Origin: an uncultured Muribaculaceae bacterium
GTDB taxonomy: Bacteria; Bacteroidota; Bacteroidia; Bacteroidales; Muribaculaceae
Direction of reading: 5' to 3'
Length of the DNA: 11,149 nucleotides
Assembly (NCBI GenBank): GCA_934590135.1
Contig: CAKTOT010000078.1
Span: 1 to 11,149 of the forward strand
Position numbers and translations under genes: made by a program. Within the stretch, counting starts at the first letter, position 1; every line of letters begins with the position of its first letter. The notes beneath the pieces were generated by a model. It worked only from the letters and a program-made list of their open reading frames with translations. It searched no databases and was not told the DNA's origin. This document shows, piece by piece, positions 6,104 through 11,149 of the stretch.

Positions 6104-9100
6104 CTATTTCGCGTCCGCGTCGGGGAATACGCCGCCGCAAAGGTCGTAGAATCTTCGGAACAGAGCCTTAAGCTTTTCGGTCACCTTCGCTTTCTTGGCC
6201 TCGCGATTGACACCCGCGGCCCCAAATAGGGGGATTGGCGGCAAGATGTCGGCTATGCCGGTACCGGATTCGCGGATTTCGCCATCGCGGAACGATTGCT
6301 GCAAAAATTCCACAGTTTTCTCGGGCTTGAGGTTCTCGTTGCTGATGAGTTCGGAAACTTCCTCGCCGAGTTTCTCGCGGACATATCTCGACCATTCGTC
6401 ATTGACATCGATGCCGGCCGAAGTATTGGACACGAATCGCATAATCAAATCTTCTTTATCGCGAAGGTCGGGCGTGGCGGCTATGGATTTCTTGATTTGT
6501 ACTTCCAGCTCGGCATCGTGTTTCTCATCACCGTTCTTTTGTGCAACGAGGAACAGAATATAGTCGATGTTGATTTCGACGGACTTGACAAGTTCCATCT
6601 CAAAGACGATGTCATCGTTGACGTCTACGGCATCCGACGGCTTGGGACGGTATTTTTCGTAGAGGTCAAGGTACAGGCCCTGGTAGTCTCTGTATTGGTC
6701 GTTGGTGAGTATTTCCTTGCCTTTGAATTGGTCGAAACTTTGCAAGATGTTGCGCAGACGCAGGATGGCACCCCACAGGCGGATGAATTCTTTTTCGGCT
6801 TTTTCGCCGAGGATGACCCGGTCAAGCGGAAAGTCGGTCAGCAATTCATCTTCCACCATGGGTCTGTAGCCTTGTACGGCAGTGCCGTCTTTCTTGACAT
6901 ATCCGTTGTAGTATTCGTCGAAAGTCTTGATGAGCACCAGCCCTCCGGCTTCTTTGTCGCCGAAAAGTTCGAGGGCGGCATTGGTGGCCGGTTCGAGGTT
7001 GCGGAAGCATACGATATTACCGAAACTTTTGATGCTGTTGAGTATACGGTTGGTGCGCGAATACGCCTGTATCAGTCCGTGCATGCGCAGATTCTTGTCC
7101 ACCCATAGGGTGTTGAGTGTCGTTGCATCGAATCCGGTGAGGAACATATTGACCACGATAAGGAGGTCTATTTCGCGGTTTTTCATACGCAGGGATACGT
7201 CCTTATAGTAGTTCTGGAATTTCTCGGACGATGTGTCGTAGCTTGTCCCGAACATTTTGTTGTAGTCGGCGATGCATTTCTCGAGAAAATCGCGACTGGA
7301 TTGGTCGAGGCCGTCGGTGCTCTCGGAGTTTTCGTCACCGCCGAAGTCTTCTTCGGCTTCATTGGCGGCATAGCTGAATATCGTCGCGATTTTCAGCCTC
7401 CGATTGGGCGGCAGCTCGGACATCTGCCGTTTGAATTCGGCATAATATAGTTTGACAAAGGGTATGGACGCCACGGCGAACATCGAATTGAAGCCCTGCA
7501 ACTTGGTCTTGACCTTGACTTCTTCGATACCGGACTTGGACTTGGCCACAGCCCCGATATTGGAGAGCTTGCTGAAGTCGTAGTATTGGGCGTTGCGCTT
7601 GGTCTTTTGGTCAAAGTGATCGAGGATATATTTCGTAATGAGCGAGATGCGCTCGGGTGCTTTAAGTATTCTGTCTTGATCGATGGCGGGCACCGCCTCG
7701 TGTTCTATCTCGTCCTCGGGGCGCAGGGTGCGCACATAGTCCACTCGGAAGGGCAGCACATTGCCGTCGCGAATGGCATCGACGATGGTGTAGCTGTGCA
7801 GTCGGTCGCCGAAAGTGCCTTCGGTGGTGGTGAAATTGACATTGCGGATAGCGCCGGCATTGTCCGGGAATATAGGGGTGCCGGTGAAGCCGAACATGTG
7901 GTATTTGGTGAATTTGCGAACAATTGCACGATGCATATCGCCGAATTGCGAGCGGTGGCACTCGTCAAAAATCATCACAACATGTTGCGTGTATATTTTA
8001 TGCTTGGCATTGCGGGCTATGAAGTTGCTGAGTTTCTGTATGGTGGTGATGATTATGCGACAGTTGTCATCGTTCAGCTGACGTGTAAGGACGGCGGTGG
8101 AGCTGTTGGAATTGGCCGCGCCTTTTTCGAAGCGGTCATATTCTTTCATCGTCTGGTAGTCAAGGTCTTTGCGGTCGACTACAAAGAGCACCTTGTCTAT
8201 TTCGTCCATACGTGATGCCAGGCGTGCCGTCTTGAAGGACGTGAGAGTCTTGCCAGAGCCGGTGGTGTGCCAAATGTATCCGCCGCCTTCGCGCCGACCC
8301 CAAGTCTTTTGATTGGTGGAGGTGCGTATGCGCTGTATTATGGCCTCGGTGGCGGCTATCTGGTAGGGACGCATGACCATCAGCATATTTTCGGACGTAA
8401 ATACGCAGTAGCGGGTCAGGACATTGAGCAGCGTGTGTTTTGACAGGAATGTCTGCGTAAAGTCGACAAGATCGCGTATGGGTTCGTTGTCAAGGCGTGC
8501 CCAGTAGGAGGTGAATTCAAATGAGTTGCTTGTCTGTTTCTTGCTGCCCTTGCCCTGCTGTCGGACGTGGCTGTCGCGCGTGGTGTTGCTGTAATATTTG
8601 GTGAGTGTGCCGTTGGAAATCACGAAAATCTGCACAAACTCGAAGAGTCCGCACCCGGCCCAAAATGACTCGCGGTTGTAGCGCCGTATCTGGTTGAAGG
8701 CCTCGCGGACTTCCACGCCGCGACGCTTTAGCTCGATATGCACCAACGGCAGGCCGTTGACCAAGATGGTAACGTCATAGCGGTTTTCGTGGCTGCCGCC
8801 TTCGGGCACGTATTGGTTGATGACTTGCAGGTGGTTGTTGTGTACGTTCTCTTTATCTATCAGGTAGACGTTGACAAATGAGCCGTCCTCGCGCCGCAAC
8901 ACTTTTTTGTGATCTTCCTGTATGGTGCGGGTCTTTTCGACAATGCCGTCGTTGGGATTGCCGAGGTACTCGCGGAAGAATCCCTCCCACTCGCGGTCGG
9001 TGAAGCGGATGCCGTTCAACCGCTCGATTTGCACTCGGAGGTTGGCTATCAAGTCTTTTTCGCAAGTGATAGGCAGGTACTCGTAGGCCTGGGCTTGGAG

Positions 9101-9226
9101 CCGCTTGATAAAATCGGCCTCCATGGCAGCCTCGTTCTGGTACTGCGCGGCGCTGTAATAGCCGCCCTCGAACTCGGCGACTACCGTCGACTCGGGATTC
9201 TCGGAAATAAGGTCGTAGTTGCTCAT
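6104..9226 (-). CDS. hsdR: Type I restriction endonuclease, HsdR (R) subunit
   Basis: The R subunit provides ATP-driven DNA translocation and cleavage in the R2M2S complex. The 1040-aa length matches EcoR124I-type HsdR. The nuclease domain shows the PD-(D/E)xK residues Asp151 (RYDVTIL) and Glu165-Leu-Lys167 (HIELKRRG), the same spacing as known for EcoR124I. The superfamily 2 motor shows Walker A TTGSGKT (321-327), the DECH box (421-424), TGTP (448-451), FLTGFDA (695-701) and the arginine motif QAYSRTNR (720-727). The C-terminal helical part (about 780-1040) would contact the methylase core. All motifs are intact, so it appears active. It is the last gene of the hsd operon, 118 bp after the four-helix gene. 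Cleavage would require hsdM, which is not in the window. Confidence 0.97.
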   Translation of the reverse strand: MSNYDLISENPESTVVAEFEGGYYSAAQYQNEAAMEADFIKRLQAQAYEYLPITCEKDLIANLRVQIERLNGIRFTDREWEGFFREYLGNPNDGIVEKTRTIQEDHKKVLRREDGSFVNVYLIDKENVHNNHLQVINQYVPEGGSHENRYDVTILVNGLPLVHIELKRRGVEVREAFNQIRRYNRESFWAGCGLFEFVQIFVISNGTLTKYYSNTTRDSHVRQQGKGSKKQTSNSFEFTSYWARLDNEPIRDLVDFTQTFLSKHTLLNVLTRYCVFTSENMLMVMRPYQIAATEAIIQRIRTSTNQKTWGRREGGGYIWHTTGSGKTLTSFKTARLASRMDEIDKVLFVVDRKDLDYQTMKEYDRFEKGAANSNSSTAVLTRQLNDDNCRIIITTIQKLSNFIARNAKHKIYTQHVVMIFDECHRSQFGDMHRAIVRKFTKYHMFGFTGTPIFPDNAGAIRNVNFTTTEGTFGDRLHSYTIVDAIRDGNVLPFRVDYVRTLRPEDEIEHEAVPAIDQDRILKAPERISLITKYILDHFDQKTKRNAQYYDFSKLSNIGAVAKSKSGIEEVKVKTKLQGFNSMFAVASIPFVKLYYAEFKRQMSELPPNRRLKIATIFSYAANEAEEDFGGDENSESTDGLDQSSRDFLEKCIADYNKMFGTSYDTSSEKFQNYYKDVSLRMKNREIDLLIVVNMFLTGFDATTLNTLWVDKNLRMHGLIQAYSRTNRILNSIKSFGNIVCFRNLEPATNAALELFGDKEAGGLVLIKTFDEYYNGYVKKDGTAVQGYRPMVEDELLTDFPLDRVILGEKAEKEFIRLWGAILRLRNILQSFDQFKGKEILTNDQYRDYQGLYLDLYEKYRPKPSDAVDVNDDIVFEMELVKSVEINIDYILFLVAQKNGDEKHDAELEVQIKKSIAATPDLRDKEDLIMRFVSNTSAGIDVNDEWSRYVREKLGEEVSELISNENLKPEKTVEFLQQSFRDGEIRESGTGIADILPPIPLFGAAGVNREAKKAKVTEKLKALFRRFYDLCGGVFPDADAK

Positions 9227-9264
9227 AATTGCTCTGTCAAATAGTCATTGTCACTTTTAGTGGA

Positions 9265-9327
9265 GAATAAGGTCCTTAGGGACTTTAAGGTCTTTAAGGG
9301 CTCTAAGGTCCCTAAGGTCTTTAAGGT
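9265..9327. repeat. 9-bp degenerate tandem repeats forming a long imperfect palindrome
   Basis: The gap between hsdR and the four-helix gene contains seven consecutive 9-bp units. The last five read CTTTAAGGT, CTTTAAGGG, CTCTAAGGT, CCCTAAGGT, CTTTAAGGT (9283-9327), and two more degenerate units precede them from 9265. The array is also self-complementary: CCTTAGGGAC (9274-9283) matches GTCCCTAAGG (9308-9317) perfectly, and the inner bases continue with wobbles and one mismatch, so 9274-9317 can fold into one hairpin. It lies in the transcribed spacer ahead of hsdR and could affect its expression or mRNA stability (inference). Confidence 0.85.
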
Positions 9328-9344
9328 CCCCTATGCCCCGGTCC

Positions 9345-9890
9345 TCAGTAGCCGCGACGCTTGCGCCGCAGGGTCGCCATGCGCTCCGAAAAGCCTCCAT
9401 GCGCCGCAAAGTCTTCTGAAAGCCGCTCCAACTGCCGGTACAGCAGGTAGTCGGCTTGGTTCAACAATATTATCGCCATATTGGCGATGGTCTCGGGCGG
9501 ACGGGTCTGCACCGGTCCCATGAAGTATGCCGCATCGTTGTGCTCGCGGCCTATACGGCGCATAGCCTCGTACTCGGCACTGCCCTCGGCCCGGTGCGGA
9601 TGGCCGTGGACTTTGAGGTAGTCCTCATAGTCTTCGAGCAGTTCCTTGAGGCTTGCCTTGGCCACATTCACCGGCTTGATTTCGGTCTTGGCTGACGTTG
9701 CGGATGCCGCGCAGCCCTCAACGATATTTTGCTTGCCGCTACGGGCAGCCTGCACCATTTGGTCAACGGTACGGTCGCCACGCGTCAGAAAGTGCGTGCA
9801 GAAGTAGCACGTCATCTGATAGATTACGTCTGCCTTCTGATAGCTCAGCAGCTTCTTGTAGTTGCCCGCGTGGTGTATAAGCTCGCTCAT
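9345..9890 (-). CDS. Four-helix-bundle (S23/IVP-like) protein in the hsd operon
   Basis: This 181-aa protein has the signature of the four-helix-bundle family related to 23S rRNA intervening-sequence proteins and Avd. An early helix begins YKKLLSYQKADVIYQMTCYF (11-30). The core motif VQAARSGKQNIVEG (46-59) follows, then AKASLKELLEDYEDYLKV (77-94) and a C-terminal helix NMAIILLNQADYLLYRQLER (137-156). The end is very basic (LRRKRRGY), which suits nucleic-acid binding. The length and the extra C-terminal part suggest the 'suffix' subfamily, which I recall being found beside type I restriction genes. Its ATG overlaps the hsdS stop as ATGA, so translation is coupled to hsdS. Its role in restriction is unknown; it could be an accessory or control protein. 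No reverse transcriptase or rRNA is present that would suggest another role. Confidence 0.82.
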   Translation of the reverse strand: MSELIHHAGNYKKLLSYQKADVIYQMTCYFCTHFLTRGDRTVDQMVQAARSGKQNIVEGCAASATSAKTEIKPVNVAKASLKELLEDYEDYLKVHGHPHRAEGSAEYEAMRRIGREHNDAAYFMGPVQTRPPETIANMAIILLNQADYLLYRQLERLSEDFAAHGGFSERMATLRRKRRGY

Positions 9891-11149
9891 GCGCTTTTTT
9901 CTTTGAAAGTCAGCAATCGGTTGCGATAGTACTCGTATTGTTCCTTGACGGCGGCGATCTCGGCCGGCAGCCCCTCGCTGAGGTCATTGACCAGCGTCTC
10001 GAAGCGGTCAAGCACTGCCACTATCTTCTCCTGCAACTCCAGTGGCGGGACGGGAATAGGAAACTTAGCCAAACTATCGCCGGAAATTCTCGTAACCTTT
10101 GTTCCACTTACATTCATTCTTTTATATGCAAGGAAACGTTCTGTCTGAAGTAGGTATGCAATATATTTGGGATTCTGATTATGCTTATACACATACGCAT
10201 CTCCACTAATAGCGATTTCATCCTTGCCAAGCCAGACAACGGCCTTGCCAACATCTTCTACGTTTTCACTTGTTGTGGCAATGACGAGGTCTCCGGTTTC
10301 CGCCTTGCGAAGTTTCTTTGCAAACGCCTCGCTGACAAACGACTTAGTCTCAGTAGCAAATGTACCGTAATGGGTGTAAATCTGTCCATAATGGATGCAG
10401 CCGACTCCGCTCTCGGTGAAGTCTTTCTTTTGAAGGCCATTGCCTCGGATGAATGTTCCAATCTCTCCCATTGTTTTCCAGTGGATTGGGCAACTATGCC
10501 CCCCCCAGGTAGTTACGCTACCTTCTTGCTCATCATCGGCCCCGCCGGCGCAGCCGGCGGGGTTGAAGGTGAGCAAAAGATTGCGATAATATTCATATTG
10601 CTCTTTGCGCGCTTGCAGCTCCGCTTGCAGCTCCGCTGCATACACCGCGAAGCGGTCGAGAATTTTTACTATCTCCTCCTGTACCTCCATCGGCGGAACG
10701 GGAATCTTTATTTTTGCGAAAAGCTTCTTCGATATATTAAAGCGAGTTACGCCATTCGCTGTTTTGGCTATTTGTTTTCTAACTTCCACACTCCGAAACA
10801 AGTGCTTTAGAAAATCCAAGTTGAATTCTGAGACAGTTTCAAGTCTCAATCCAAAACAAAAGCTATTAAGATACAATGGCTCTTTTGTATTTTGTGTTAA
10901 TACAGAAGACATTCCGCATTCATCAGGAGTTTCCGATGAACCCGTAAACAGTATATCTCCATACTTAACCATGTTTTGTTTCTCGCCAGGAGCGACTCGA
11001 ACCGTATCTTTTATATCTAATGATAATGACGGATTTGTATATATGTTTAGATATGTGATAAATTTTGCATTTCCTCCGACAAAATCCTCCTTAGATTTAC
11101 CTGTAAGACCTCCATAAAATGAGCCTATTTGCTCTATTGTCTTGTATTC
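9887..11149 (-). CDS. hsdS: Type I restriction-modification specificity subunit HsdS (5' end beyond the window)
   Basis: HsdS reads the bipartite target site for HsdM and HsdR. The frame stays open from the right edge, giving 420 residues; the ATG at 10972 is internal. The fragment begins EYKTIEQIGSFYGGLTGKSK, typical of the start of a first target-recognition domain, so probably only some 15-25 residues are missing. Layout in fragment residues: TRD1 (1-148), conserved block 1 (149-195: IPVPPMEVQEEIV, then EQYEYYRNLLLTF), an unusual Gly/Cys-rich linker (196-227), TRD2 (228-364, EIGTFIRGNGLQKKDF), conserved block 2 (365-415: IPVPPLELQEKIV, then EQYEYYRNRLLTF). Block 1 carries a duplicated ELQA and is four residues shorter than block 2. 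TRD1 is clearly more AT-rich than its surroundings, consistent with acquisition by recombination. The recognition sequence cannot be read from the sequence. Confidence 0.95.
   Translation of the reverse strand, partial: EYKTIEQIGSFYGGLTGKSKEDFVGGNAKFITYLNIYTNPSLSLDIKDTVRVAPGEKQNMVKYGDILFTGSSETPDECGMSSVLTQNTKEPLYLNSFCFGLRLETVSEFNLDFLKHLFRSVEVRKQIAKTANGVTRFNISKKLFAKIKIPVPPMEVQEEIVKILDRFAVYAAELQAELQARKEQYEYYRNLLLTFNPAGCAGGADDEQEGSVTTWGGHSCPIHWKTMGEIGTFIRGNGLQKKDFTESGVGCIHYGQIYTHYGTFATETKSFVSEAFAKKLRKAETGDLVIATTSENVEDVGKAVVWLGKDEIAISGDAYVYKHNQNPKYIAYLLQTERFLAYKRMNVSGTKVTRISGDSLAKFPIPVPPLELQEKIVAVLDRFETLVNDLSEGLPAEIAAVKEQYEYYRNRLLTFKEKSA
9905..10057 (-). repeat. Second conserved block of hsdS, homologous to 10565-10705
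   Basis: This segment (51 codons) and 10565-10705 (47 codons) encode the two homologous conserved regions of HsdS (IPVPP, DRF, EQYEYYRN, LLTF). The DNA is visibly similar, for example AAGCGGTC and ACGGGAAT occur at matching places in both. They form a direct repeat about 650 bp apart, which could support recombination that swaps or deletes the intervening recognition domain. Confidence 0.75.
10488..10562. repeat. Poly-C/G tract and three adjacent hairpins in the hsdS inter-domain linker
   Basis: Within 75 bp of coding DNA there are: GGGCA-ACTA-TGCCC (10488-10501); a run of eight C (10499-10506, eight G on the coding strand); AGGTAG-TTACG-CTACCT (10507-10523); and the perfect 10-bp inverted repeat CCCCGCCGGC-GCA-GCCGGCGGGG (10540-10562). 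The encoded linker (NPAGCAGGADDE to WGGHSCPIH) is not typical HsdS sequence, so this looks like a small palindromic element inserted in frame (inference). Confidence 0.8.
10611..10634 (-). repeat. 12-bp tandem repeat encoding the HsdS spacer (ELQA twice)
   Basis: GCTTGCAGCTCC is repeated exactly at 10611-10622 and 10623-10634, followed by a partial third copy. On the coding strand it gives AAELQAELQARK, placed in the helical spacer after the first conserved DRF motif. In EcoR124I and R124II a tetrapeptide (TAEL) is present two or three times at the equivalent place, and this sets the N6 or N7 gap of the target. The same role is inferred here. Confidence 0.85.

Noticed and set aside
6296..7108. 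A 270-codon plus-strand open frame.
   Set aside because: It is antisense to the helicase C-terminal part of hsdR, whose motifs are intact; the translation has no recognisable features.
9265..9327. CRISPR array.
   Set aside because: The units are 9 bp, contiguous and degenerate, without spacers; no cas genes are present.
10970..10972. ATG at 10972 as the start of hsdS.
   Set aside because: The frame continues upstream without a stop to the window edge and encodes typical TRD1 sequence (IEQIGSFYGGLTGKSK), so this Met is internal.
2749..11149. The restriction locus and the caspase cassette as one composite defence system.
   Set aside because: The cassette has its own promoter after hsdR, the caspase appears exported, and no shared or fused component links the two; adjacency alone is not enough.

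Overview
The window looks like a chromosomal segment of a Bacteroidales bacterium, plausibly Muribaculaceae or a near relative. The reasons are a carboxypeptidase-regulatory-domain outer-membrane barrel protein with the characteristic Bacteroidota C-terminal tail, a Bacteroidota-type promoter (TTTG, 21 nt, TAnnTTTG) at 6019-6051, start codons without strong Shine-Dalgarno sequences, and a moderate GC content with AT-rich gaps. The genus is inference. Every convincing gene lies on the minus strand, so transcription runs from the right edge to the left.

Right part (about 6104-11149): the end of a type I restriction-modification locus of the EcoR124 (type IC) kind. In transcription order it holds hsdS (5' end cut off by the window edge), a small four-helix-bundle protein whose ATG overlaps the hsdS stop as ATGA, a 118-bp gap filled with 9-bp tandem repeats that also form a long imperfect palindrome, and a full-length hsdR. 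hsdM is not in the window and is expected beyond the right edge. hsdS carries three possible sources of specificity change. These are two homologous conserved blocks flanking exchangeable target-recognition domains, a two-copy 12-bp repeat encoding the inter-domain spacer (compare the TAEL repeats of EcoR124I/R124II), and an eight-G homopolymer between the two halves, where gain of one G creates an immediate stop and leaves a half-S protein.

Middle part (2749-5876): a compact cassette read from a good promoter at 6019-6051. It encodes a stand-alone LytTR DNA-binding protein, an FHA protein with two membrane segments and a C-terminal zinc-ribbon-like Cys cluster, a caspase-family (C14) cysteine peptidase with a signal peptide, and, 11 bp after it, an AraC-family regulator. 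No kinase or phosphatase is present in the window. This looks like a signalling/proteolysis module. Its biological output is not known to me, and the exported peptidase argues against a simple cytosolic abortive-infection role despite the neighbouring restriction locus.

Left part (1-2539): an outer-membrane beta-barrel protein with its own candidate promoter and an inverted-repeat-rich 209-bp upstream region, followed by a strong hairpin terminator at about 168-200. The left 160 bp hold a two-copy 21-bp tandem repeat and no gene I can assign.

The most noteworthy items are the possible phase-variable and spacer-variable hsdS, the four-helix protein inside the hsd operon, and the LytTR-FHA-exported caspase-AraC cassette.
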